Positions 36,259 through 44,747 of a DNA stretch of 53,170 bases are shown piece by piece. The notes under the pieces are model-generated. The model did not search any database. It was not told the origin of the DNA and worked only from the letters and a program-made list of their open reading frames with translations. The stretch comes from an uncultured Bacteroidia bacterium (GTDB lineage Bacteria > Bacteroidota > Bacteroidia > Bacteroidales > UBA932), in contig CADAXR010000004.1 in assembly GCA_902791945.1 (NCBI GenBank), positions 1 through 53,170 on the forward strand, read 5' to 3'. Every line of letters starts with the position of its first letter. Position 1 is the first letter of the stretch. Made by a program: the position numbers and the translations under genes.

Positions 36259-36308
36259 TATTTTTGACTTTGGAAATTTTGGTTTAGGGTTTTACCCGCC
36301 TTGCGGGT
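36259..36308 (+). promoter_or_regulatory. PUL 2 -7 element and leader hairpin
   Basis: TATTTTTG (36259-36266) fits the -7 consensus; no TTG is at the ideal distance. The predicted leader of about 65 nt contains a perfect hairpin ACCCGC-CTT-GCGGGT (36294-36308) followed by an A/T-rich stretch, 30 bp before the susC ATG. It could be an attenuator or RNA-binding site; the T-run of a terminator is missing. Confidence 0.45.
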
Positions 36309-36337
36309 AATAAATAATAGCGACTTGTAAAGTAACT

Positions 36338-39300
36338 ATGACGACCAGATATTTAGTAGCACTGACTTTGGCCTTCCTGATGGTCCTTCCTCTCCATGCC
36401 CAGCAAGGGACGCGAACCGAGGGACGCATATTGGATGAAAACGGAGAACTTCTCGCCGGAGCGGCCGTGCAGAACACCTCTTCAGGGACAGGCGCCATCG
36501 CTTCGGACGGGACCTTTTCCATAGATGCCAAGGCTGGAGACATCCTTCAGTTCTCCTTCCTCGGATACACCAATCAGGATGTTCCGGCCACCCCCGGCAA
36601 AGCGATGACCATCCAGATGAGTCCCGACAACCGCATCCTGGACGAATCTGTCGTGGTCGGGTTCGGCACACAGAAGAAGGTCAACCTGACGGGCTCTGTT
36701 GCCTCCGTTCAATTCAACGAGCAACTCGCCACCCGTAACATATCCTCGCTCTCCGCAGGTCTGGCCGGTCTGGCCACAGGCCTTTCTGTCATCCAGAATT
36801 CCGGCATGGCCGGAAGCGACCAGGCTTCCCTGATGATTCGCGGTATCGGCACCGTCAACAACGCCAACCCTCTTATCGTCGTTGACGACATGCCCGATGT
36901 GGACATCAATCAGATCAATATGGACGATGTCGAGAGCGTCAGCGTGCTTAAGGACGCCTCCGCATCTGCCATCTACGGATCCCGCGCAGCCAACGGCGTC
37001 ATCCTCGTGACCACCAAATCCGGCAACGAAGGCAGACCGACTCTCAAGTTCAACTATTCCCGCTCCATCGATACGCCGATAAATCCGTATTCCTTTCTTA
37101 ATGACTACGCGCGCGCGATGCTCCTTTACCAGCAAAGAGGAGACATGTCCCTCTACCGCGACATAGTCAGTTTCAAGGACGGCACCATTGACGAGTGGCT
37201 GGCCATGCAGCACGTCGACGCCACTAATTTCCCTAGCACGGACTGGTGGGATCTGATCATGCGCAACGGCGCCACATCGAATTATTCCCTCTCGCTGAGC
37301 GGAGGCGGAGACAAGATCAAGGTATATTCATCCGTCAGCATCCTCGACAAGAAAGGTTTGCAGATCGGTAATGATTACCGCCGCTACAACGCCAGGGTCA
37401 ACCTGACCTATAATATACGCCGCAATCTCAAATTCAACGTCAAGGCCGACGGCAGCTGGGGGAAGCAGCATTACTACAGCGAAACCGGCTTCGGTTCGGA
37501 AATCCTCCAATATGCCATAGCCGGCATTACGCCTTATGACGAAGCATCCGGCCGTTACGGCGGCACTATGGCCTACGGAGAAGACGTGTCGACCATCAAC
37601 CCCCTTGCCGTCTACAAGAATTCCACGACCACGAGGGAGAAGAAGCAGATGAAATTCAGCACCTTCCTTTCGTACAAACCCATCAAGGACCTGACGCTGC
37701 GGGGAGATTTCAACCTTCTCTACAACAATGAGTTCGTGTCCAAAGCGGCCACACCTGTCAAAGCATATAACTTCCAAACAGGGTCTGATATCGATTATTG
37801 GTACATCCCCGAGAACGAAGGAGTCACCAACAACACGGCGGAAGGCTACAAGACCCAATGGAACATCCGGGCTGTCTACGACAAGCACATCAAGAGACAT
37901 CACCTGACGGCCCAGCTTCTCTACAACGAAGAATACTGGTACAAGCGCTATCAGAATTCCTACAGGCGCGACAACTTGCATTCTTCCTTGTCCGAACTTG
38001 ATTCCACCTTGCCAAATTATCAAGAGACCAGCGGCTATTCCACTAAAGAGGGCCTTCGATCCGTCATCCTCCGTCTCAACTATAATGCACTGGACAGGTA
38101 TCTGTTTGAATTCAGTGCCCGTGCGGACGGATCGTCGAAATTCGCAAAAGGGCATAAATGGGGCTTCTTCCCCTCCGGCTCTTTCGGATGGCGTTTCTCG
38201 GAAGAGAAATGGGTACGCCGATATGTCGGCCGTTGGCTGTCCAACGGAAAATTCCGAATTTCTTACGGAACCCTGGGCAACAATTCCGGAGTAGGATATT
38301 ACGAACAGCAGTCCACCCTGACCAGCATGCTGTACATCTTGGACGGGGAAAGCGTCAAAGGATTCGTCAACCGCAAGCTGACCAACAAGGACCTCAGCTG
38401 GGAGACCTCCCGCGTGTTTGATGTCGGAGTGGATCTGGGCTTTCTCAAGGGACGTCTGGCCGTAGAATTTGATTACTACGACCGCCTCACCGAGGGGATG
38501 ATCCGTCCTTCCGACCTGTCATGGATGCTGAGCGGTGCTTATGACGCTCCGCGCACGAACATCGGAAATCTGCGCAACCGCGGTCTGGAAGGCAACATCA
38601 CCTGGCAGGAGACCAGAAAAGGCGTATATTATAAGATCAACGCCAATATCTCCTACAACCGTTCCAGGCTTGAATCCTGGAACGAATATCTCGACAGGGG
38701 TGCCCGCTATGTAGGCATGCCGTGGGGCTACTCCTATGGCTACGTTGACACTGGCATCGCGCAGAATTGGCAGCAGATCATGGACACCACTCCCCAAAGC
38801 GCCCGCCCGGGCGACATCCTTCGCGTGGATGTCAACGGAGACGGCCAGATCAACGAGGAAGATATGGTCGCCTACCCGAACTACACATGGTACCGTCCAC
38901 CTCTTGACTACGCTTTCGGAGGAGAGGTTTCATGGAAAGGACTTACATTCTCATTCCTTTTCTCCGGTTCATGGGGACGCTACGACTACTGGCTCAACGC
39001 GTATAACAACACGGCATTCCCCGCCGGAGGATATGCCGTCAGCGACCTCCATCTCTATAATCTATGGAACGTCAACAACACGGACGCTACCATGAACCGT
39101 ATGGGAGGCAACAACCGGAATGACTCCCTGTACTATCTCGACAACATGGCATTTCTACGCCTGAAGAACCTCCAGCTGGGCTACCACTTCCCTTCGCGCT
39201 GGATGAAGGCCATCAGGCTGAAAGACATCCGTGTTTACTTCACCGCCGAAAATCTGGCGACTATCACTAAGTTCCGCGGAATGGACCCCGAGAGCCTCGG

Positions 39301-39364
39301 CTCGAAGAGCGATGCATATCCGCAGGTCCGTTCATATACCTTTGGAATCTCTATCAGCCTGTAA
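36338..39364 (+). CDS. SusC-like TonB-dependent transporter (PUL 2)
   Basis: The 1008-residue protein has a signal peptide (MTTRYLVALTLAFLMVLPLHAQ), a carboxypeptidase-regulatory-like domain (TEGRILDENGELLAGAAV), the SusC signature SVVVGFGTQKKVNLTGSVAS, a plug with VLKDASASAIYGSRAANGVI, and a barrel ending RSYTFGISISL. It should import a large oligosaccharide with the SusD partner 4 bp downstream. It shares the fold, but only limited sequence, with the PUL 1 SusC. Codon use in this region looks less GC-rich than PUL 1 by eye. The substrate is unknown but is probably polyanionic, from the lyases downstream. Confidence 0.96.
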   Translation: MTTRYLVALTLAFLMVLPLHAQQGTRTEGRILDENGELLAGAAVQNTSSGTGAIASDGTFSIDAKAGDILQFSFLGYTNQDVPATPGKAMTIQMSPDNRILDESVVVGFGTQKKVNLTGSVASVQFNEQLATRNISSLSAGLAGLATGLSVIQNSGMAGSDQASLMIRGIGTVNNANPLIVVDDMPDVDINQINMDDVESVSVLKDASASAIYGSRAANGVILVTTKSGNEGRPTLKFNYSRSIDTPINPYSFLNDYARAMLLYQQRGDMSLYRDIVSFKDGTIDEWLAMQHVDATNFPSTDWWDLIMRNGATSNYSLSLSGGGDKIKVYSSVSILDKKGLQIGNDYRRYNARVNLTYNIRRNLKFNVKADGSWGKQHYYSETGFGSEILQYAIAGITPYDEASGRYGGTMAYGEDVSTINPLAVYKNSTTTREKKQMKFSTFLSYKPIKDLTLRGDFNLLYNNEFVSKAATPVKAYNFQTGSDIDYWYIPENEGVTNNTAEGYKTQWNIRAVYDKHIKRHHLTAQLLYNEEYWYKRYQNSYRRDNLHSSLSELDSTLPNYQETSGYSTKEGLRSVILRLNYNALDRYLFEFSARADGSSKFAKGHKWGFFPSGSFGWRFSEEKWVRRYVGRWLSNGKFRISYGTLGNNSGVGYYEQQSTLTSMLYILDGESVKGFVNRKLTNKDLSWETSRVFDVGVDLGFLKGRLAVEFDYYDRLTEGMIRPSDLSWMLSGAYDAPRTNIGNLRNRGLEGNITWQETRKGVYYKINANISYNRSRLESWNEYLDRGARYVGMPWGYSYGYVDTGIAQNWQQIMDTTPQSARPGDILRVDVNGDGQINEEDMVAYPNYTWYRPPLDYAFGGEVSWKGLTFSFLFSGSWGRYDYWLNAYNNTAFPAGGYAVSDLHLYNLWNVNNTDATMNRMGGNNRNDSLYYLDNMAFLRLKNLQLGYHFPSRWMKAIRLKDIRVYFTAENLATITKFRGMDPESLGSKSDAYPQVRSYTFGISISL

Positions 39365-39368
39365 GAAA

Positions 39369-41231
39369 ATGAGACACTTTACGAGATATTCCTTGATTCT
39401 TCTCCTGCTCGCTTCCTTACCGGTTGTATCGTGCAAGGACTTGCTTGAACAAAAGTCCACCTATGAGCTTTCAACGGACGAGTATTGGGAGACCGTCGAC
39501 GATGCGGAATATGCACTGAACGGCGTCTACTCAGCCGCAAGGCTCGTATTCGACAGGGACTATTATTGGGACGGCCACGGCGACTATCTCCGCGCCAAGA
39601 CCGGGACGATGAGCATAACCAGTGGCTATAGCAGCGGCTATGTCGGCTGCCGATTCGATGCCATCCGCAGGACGGAAACGGCCGGAAATTACTACAAATA
39701 CCTCTACGGAGTGGTGCAACGCGCCAACTACGCGCTCGACAATATCCGCGAGATGGACACCAGCCACTGGCCGGCCGCCGACAGGGAGCACCTTGGGGCT
39801 ATCCTGGGTGAAATCCGCCTGCTCCGTGCCCTGGCATATTTCAGGCTGATTTCCATGTGGGGAGACGTCCCGTGGTTCAGCCACGCGCAAAGCGACAACT
39901 CGCTGGCAGTACGCATACCGCGGACCCCCATCGGCATCGTCAAGGATTCCATCCTGGCGGATATGACCTATGCCATAGAGAAACTGCCCGAGAAGTCCCC
40001 TTCCGTCGGTCGGGTCGGCAAGGCGGCAGCCCTGGCGTTCCGTGGCAAAGTCCAATTGTATTGGGCCTCCTGGAATCATTTCGGTTGGGATGAACTTAGC
40101 GAACTCGGCACCTTCATCCCCAGCCAGGATGTCGCCACAGCGGCATACGCGGCGGCTGCCAACGATTTCAAGGAGATCATCATGAACGAAGGGAAATACG
40201 GAGTCGGTCTGTTCCGGGACGGAGAACCGGGAGAATGTGACGAGCCAGGCAAGGCCGACATTCTGCCCAACTATTACTACATGTTCATACCTTCGACCGG
40301 AAACGGCTCCCCTGAGAACCTGATGGTGATGACTCACGGCGGTGCCGGTTCCGGACAGTGCGAGGAATTGCTGAGAGACTTCGGAAACAAGAATACCGAG
40401 AGTGCCGAGATGCAACTGCAACCCCGTCTCCGCATCGTCAACGCCTACCAGTCCACGATTACCGGAGACTATTGCAGCGAACTGCTCTACAAGACCAGCG
40501 TCCCCGAAGGATACGACCCTCACACTTATCCTAACTGCTACCTCAATCCGGACAGCTACAGGAACCGCGATTATCGCATGAAGGCCTCCATCGTCTGGGA
40601 ATACGAGGTCATGGCCTGCATGAATAACCTCACATCCACCGGATTCAGGAAATACAGCTACAAGAATCTTAACGGCACCGATGTCGGTGGCTCCGGGCTC
40701 GATGCCATCAATGCCGACGACGACCAGTCCGGCGTCATCATGCGTAAATTCGTCCGTAATTATCCCGGCCAGGGAGCCAGCGAGGGCGACTTCGACTTCC
40801 CGATCATGAGGCTCGCAGATGTCTATCTGATGTATGCAGAGGCTATCAATGAAGTCAATGACGGCCCCGATGCACTTGCCATTTCACTGGTCAACCGGAT
40901 CCGTCACCGTGGAAACCTCCCTCCTCTCGGCGCTGCGAAATGCTCCACCAAGGAGAATTTCTTCAATGCCGTCATTCAGGAGCGCATCGTGGAACTGTTT
41001 GCCGAAGGACAAAGGGCGTTCGACCTCCGCCGCTGGCGGCTGGTCGGCACCATTGCCGGAAGCCCGATGGGCAACGGTCTCTCCTATTTCGACACATGGG
41101 GGACCAGGACGGCCCGTATGCTGCACCAGGCCGACAACATTACATATAAACGCGCCTACATCTTCCAGATACCTCCCAGGGAGATTGACAGGAACCCTTA
41201 TCTGATTCAAACACCTTGCTGGATTCAATAG
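39369..41231 (+). CDS. SusD/RagB-like glycan-binding lipoprotein (PUL 2)
   Basis: The ATG at 39369 starts a lipoprotein signal (MRHFTRYSLILLLLASLPVV, then SC). At 620 residues it is longer than typical SusD proteins (about 500-550). It contains the RagB/SusD TPR-like part (ILGEIRLLRALAYFRLISMW; GKAAALAFRGKVQLYWASWN) and C-terminal motifs (FPIMRLADVYLMYAEAINEV; VIQERIVELFAEGQRAFDLRR; FQIPPREIDRNPYL). Large extra loops (about 245-420) may suit a bulky glycan. Confidence 0.95.
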   Translation: MRHFTRYSLILLLLASLPVVSCKDLLEQKSTYELSTDEYWETVDDAEYALNGVYSAARLVFDRDYYWDGHGDYLRAKTGTMSITSGYSSGYVGCRFDAIRRTETAGNYYKYLYGVVQRANYALDNIREMDTSHWPAADREHLGAILGEIRLLRALAYFRLISMWGDVPWFSHAQSDNSLAVRIPRTPIGIVKDSILADMTYAIEKLPEKSPSVGRVGKAAALAFRGKVQLYWASWNHFGWDELSELGTFIPSQDVATAAYAAAANDFKEIIMNEGKYGVGLFRDGEPGECDEPGKADILPNYYYMFIPSTGNGSPENLMVMTHGGAGSGQCEELLRDFGNKNTESAEMQLQPRLRIVNAYQSTITGDYCSELLYKTSVPEGYDPHTYPNCYLNPDSYRNRDYRMKASIVWEYEVMACMNNLTSTGFRKYSYKNLNGTDVGGSGLDAINADDDQSGVIMRKFVRNYPGQGASEGDFDFPIMRLADVYLMYAEAINEVNDGPDALAISLVNRIRHRGNLPPLGAAKCSTKENFFNAVIQERIVELFAEGQRAFDLRRWRLVGTIAGSPMGNGLSYFDTWGTRTARMLHQADNITYKRAYIFQIPPREIDRNPYLIQTPCWIQ

Positions 41232-41236
41232 ATACC

Positions 41237-41638
41237 ATGAAACGCGGATTACATATAATATTTATACTTGCAGCGGCCATCTGCGTGAGCGGATGCCTCT
41301 TCAAGGACTACCCTGTCGACGAAGACGGTCTCATCATTTCGGACCGTTCAGCATGCGCCGTCCTGCGATTCGACCTGCTCGACACACGCGACTACTCCGC
41401 CCTGACAGATGAGCTGGCGGTAATCGACACGCTTGCCCAGACCATACACGCGAAAATCCGCTATCGTGCGGATATCACCAACCTCTGGCCGGTTTTCAGT
41501 CTCTCGACAGACTGCAAGCTCGACCCGAAGGTCAGGAGCCGGCAGGATTTCTCGCAGCCCGTCCAATATACGGTCATCTCCGGCAACCGACAGGTCCGGA
41601 AGACCTACACCATCTATGTAACCAAGGAAGACCTGTAG
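41237..41638 (+). CDS. Small PUL lipoprotein, DUF5018-like, 133 aa
   Basis: The ATG at 41237 begins a lipoprotein signal (MKRGLHIIFILAAAICVSGC). The mature part (about 110 residues) resembles the beta-sandwich often placed before glycan-binding modules in PULs: ATIxAKIRYRADITNLWPVFSLS, SRQDFSQPVQYTVIS, RKTYTIYVTKEDL. It starts 5 bp after susD and ends 2 bp before the next gene. It is probably on the surface; no enzymatic motif is seen. Confidence 0.78.
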   Translation: MKRGLHIIFILAAAICVSGCLFKDYPVDEDGLIISDRSACAVLRFDLLDTRDYSALTDELAVIDTLAQTIHAKIRYRADITNLWPVFSLSTDCKLDPKVRSRQDFSQPVQYTVISGNRQVRKTYTIYVTKEDL

Positions 41639-41640
41639 CC

Positions 41641-42612
41641 ATGAGACGTATCCTCTGTTTCCTCATACCCCTCATCCTGTTGGCGACGGGATGCGAGAAA
41701 GAGTCTTCCATGCTGGTGACAAGGCTGGGTAACGACTGCATCAACCGCTACTATTATGTACCCTTCATCGTCGGGAGCGAGATGGAGTTTGCCTACGCGA
41801 TGTTTATGCCTCGCGGTTCAGGTCGCCTGGAAGAGGCAAGCGTCCGGTGTTCCATTCCCGGCGCCGAAGGGACTTATCTGGACCACGTCGCCTACTCCAC
41901 CGACGAATACGGACAGGACAAGCCCTGGCCGATGGGAAATCCCAACACGGTAGAAGACGGTTGTCACACGGTCACTTTCACCGCCGACACCATCGCAGCG
42001 ACGCTCCGGTTCCATTATATCATTCCTGAAGAAGCCAGGGGTAAAAAGATCGACTTCCACTTCTCCGTCCGCGCGAGCAACGGACAGACCGCTGATTACG
42101 ACATCACCGGCTGCCAGGTCCGCAAAATGGACATGAAGCTGGACATCAAGATGACGCCCACGCGCTGCTTCTTCTCCATCGACAAGATGAAGGCACTCAC
42201 GGCTGCAGAAGCCGATTTCGAACAGGTACCCGTCGATTTTGCCTGGGCCTATTCCACCGCGGTGACGGACAAATCCGACCGCAGTGGCTTCTTCAATGCC
42301 GCAAGACTCGATGACTTCTCCACGTGGTACTCATTCCCCACCCTGTCCAGCCCCGCGAACGACACTAAGAAAATGTACCGCTACAATATCATCGAGCCGC
42401 AACTCGGGCGCCAGGAGTTCGACGGATTCTACATTGACGACAGGGATTTTGAAACGCTTCGCCTTGATTGTGACACAGCCGGCCTTATCGGCATCAATGC
42501 ACGCAACGGATTCTGGGTAGAGACGGCGGACGGCCGCTATCGTGCCTATATCTACTGCAATGAAACCGGGGCCGAATCATGCACCGTCAGCATTAAACGC
42601 TACACCTTATGA
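41641..42612 (+). CDS. PUL 2 lipoprotein, DUF4466-like, 323 aa
   Basis: A lipoprotein signal (MRRILCFLIPLILLATGCEK) is followed by a beta-rich protein with sections resembling DUF4466, a domain found in Bacteroidota PULs (VPFIVGSEMEFAYAM; a WPMGNPNTVEDGCHTVTFTAD stretch broken over strands; RFHYIIPEEARGKKIDFHFS). The match is by memory and uncertain. It overlaps the next gene by 4 bp (ATGA). A surface binding function is inferred from its place after susCD. Confidence 0.7.
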   Translation: MRRILCFLIPLILLATGCEKESSMLVTRLGNDCINRYYYVPFIVGSEMEFAYAMFMPRGSGRLEEASVRCSIPGAEGTYLDHVAYSTDEYGQDKPWPMGNPNTVEDGCHTVTFTADTIAATLRFHYIIPEEARGKKIDFHFSVRASNGQTADYDITGCQVRKMDMKLDIKMTPTRCFFSIDKMKALTAAEADFEQVPVDFAWAYSTAVTDKSDRSGFFNAARLDDFSTWYSFPTLSSPANDTKKMYRYNIIEPQLGRQEFDGFYIDDRDFETLRLDCDTAGLIGINARNGFWVETADGRYRAYIYCNETGAESCTVSIKRYTL

Positions 42613-44747
42613 AAAGACATCTTATCATAATTTTGTCTTGTCTGCTGGCGGCCTGCACCCACAATTCAAAGGATGAAGGCTTCATCGGACTGCGCATAAC
42701 CCATAGCGAAATCAACTTCCCCTACAAGGAGTCATCCTATCCTGTTACGATCCTGAGTGAAACGCATTGGACCCTTACGGCCGATCAGGATTGGATAAGT
42801 GCCTCCCTGACCGAAGCCGATTGCGATGCCGCCATATTCCTGACGGCGCGCCAGAACGACTCCGGGATGGAGCGCTCCTGCACGGTCACCGTCACCAATG
42901 AAAAAGGGAGCCGTACGATCAGCATCACCCAGTCGCCGGACCAGCGCAACTTCACGGACATAATGTTGTCAGTCACGCCGTCCCCCTGGCAGACGCTTTC
43001 AGGGGTAAAACTGATTATACCCTACAGGAAAGGCGACGGCATCCTTCTGGAAGAAGTGGGCGCCGGAGTGGCCGGAAAGGCACGCGGGACCGTCTCCGTC
43101 ACATCCCTTCAACAAGTCCGGTTGGAGGAAGGTGAAGGCGCTATTGAGCTGCCCGTCTCAGGACGCACTGGTGCAGGAGGTCTTCTGCTGTTCACCGTAA
43201 CCGGACTGCCGTCCTCCGTGTTTGGCGAAGCCGCGCAATGCGCCATCAACATCAGTGAGGGAGCAGAATTGGAAGTCGTCTCGATTCAGGACCTGAGGAG
43301 GATGTCCGACCAGCAAATCTCCAGGCTGGCCTGCATCACAGGCTCAGTAGTCTCCTCAACGGAAGAAAACGTGTGGCCTGCCAATACCTTTGTCATTCAG
43401 GACGCCGGCCGGGCCGGATCCGGCATCACCATCCGGTGCGATGAACCCGTCAGTGTCGGAGAAAGCAACACCTACAGGGTGTTCCTGAAAGAAAACAATT
43501 TGAAAACAGAAGGCATACGCATACTCCAAGTCCACCATGCTGAAGACATCGAGTCTGTTGAAAGCGCGACTCCTTTCGATGCGGTTACCGTCGGCCCGGA
43601 AGCCCCCAAGACCTACGAGTCGATGCTCTGCTGCATAGAGCAGGCTCAGATTAAAGACACCTATCTCGACCACACGACGCTTGCCGGCGCCATCGAGATG
43701 GAAGCATACGGCTGGTCGGAGACGTTCTGGCTGACCGTCCCGGAGGCAGCCGCATTCGCTCAACGCCAGCCGCTGAGCGGGTCCGGCACCATCATTGGCA
43801 TTGTTGGAATCGATTCCGAAGGGAATCTGACGCTCACACCCAGGTCTTATGCAGATGTTTCAGGACTGACAGGCAACCGCCTGGACCTTTCCGCCACTGT
43901 GTCAGTCAATCCCGCCATCATTAAAGACATCCCCAGTGCAGGCGCAGACAACCTTTCGTTCTCCATCAGCGCAAACACAAGCTGGACGGTCACGACATCC
44001 ACTCCCTGGATCCAGTCCCTTTCCAAAACGTCCGGAAGCGGTGATGCACAGGTCTCTTTCTCCGTCCCGGCCAATAGCGGGGCCCGTCGAAGGGGCCTGC
44101 TGACCGTCAGCGGACAAGGCGTCCCCGATGTTCAGATTACCGTCATCCAGCTGGAAGGCAACACGATCCTTGACAACGATTTCTCGCGCATCATTTCAGA
44201 AGCCGGAACGTCACCGAAGATATTCCCGAGCAGTGCCGGCGTCGACTATGCTCAGAACCTCTCGGCAATCGGCCTGGACGGCTGGGAACTGACCAACGGC
44301 TATCTCAGCGTGTCACCCGATCTGCAGTACGGCCTTCTTCGTGTAGGCAAGACTCTCACTAAAGGCAGCCTCCTTACCCCGGCCCTTACGGCCATCGGAT
44401 CGGATCCTGTCCCGATTGAGGTATCCTTCCTGTCCGGTATTCTTAACGGATGCATATGCACCTGGTGCGGCATTGTCATCGAAGGTCCGGGCCAGATTCA
44501 GGAAGGAAACGATGTCATCCGCATCAGCGAATACAATGAGACCTACACGGACGAATTTGTGGACACTCTGCCGATATTCGTTGCAAACAACCTTTCCACT
44601 TCAGCATTGAAGCGGGTTACATTCCGCGTTGAAGGCGCCACGTCCGAGACCCGGATCCGGCTGACTGCCACCTGTAAAGGAGGCGCCTCGGCTTCCAACT
44701 GTAATCTTTTCTTCGTAGGTGATTTCCACGTCCGATACACTGACTGA
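42609..44747 (+). CDS. Multi-domain surface lipoprotein with BACON and DUF5689 domains
   Basis: The 712-residue lipoprotein (MKRHLIIILSCLLAACTHNS) has a BACON-type domain near the start (SYPVTILSETHWTLTADQDW; RTISITQSPDQRN). A DUF5689-like part at about 215-420 follows (VSIQDLRRMSDQQISRLACI; FVIQDAGRAGSGITIRCDEP). A second BACON domain lies at about 430-520 (FSISANTSWTVTTSTPWIQ; VQITVIQLEGN), and a C-terminal beta-sandwich at 520-712 is unassigned. BACON domains usually link or bind mucin or glycan at the cell surface. It overlaps the first lyase by 1 bp. Confidence 0.82.
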   Translation: MKRHLIIILSCLLAACTHNSKDEGFIGLRITHSEINFPYKESSYPVTILSETHWTLTADQDWISASLTEADCDAAIFLTARQNDSGMERSCTVTVTNEKGSRTISITQSPDQRNFTDIMLSVTPSPWQTLSGVKLIIPYRKGDGILLEEVGAGVAGKARGTVSVTSLQQVRLEEGEGAIELPVSGRTGAGGLLLFTVTGLPSSVFGEAAQCAINISEGAELEVVSIQDLRRMSDQQISRLACITGSVVSSTEENVWPANTFVIQDAGRAGSGITIRCDEPVSVGESNTYRVFLKENNLKTEGIRILQVHHAEDIESVESATPFDAVTVGPEAPKTYESMLCCIEQAQIKDTYLDHTTLAGAIEMEAYGWSETFWLTVPEAAAFAQRQPLSGSGTIIGIVGIDSEGNLTLTPRSYADVSGLTGNRLDLSATVSVNPAIIKDIPSAGADNLSFSISANTSWTVTTSTPWIQSLSKTSGSGDAQVSFSVPANSGARRRGLLTVSGQGVPDVQITVIQLEGNTILDNDFSRIISEAGTSPKIFPSSAGVDYAQNLSAIGLDGWELTNGYLSVSPDLQYGLLRVGKTLTKGSLLTPALTAIGSDPVPIEVSFLSGILNGCICTWCGIVIEGPGQIQEGNDVIRISEYNETYTDEFVDTLPIFVANNLSTSALKRVTFRVEGATSETRIRLTATCKGGASASNCNLFFVGDFHVRYTD

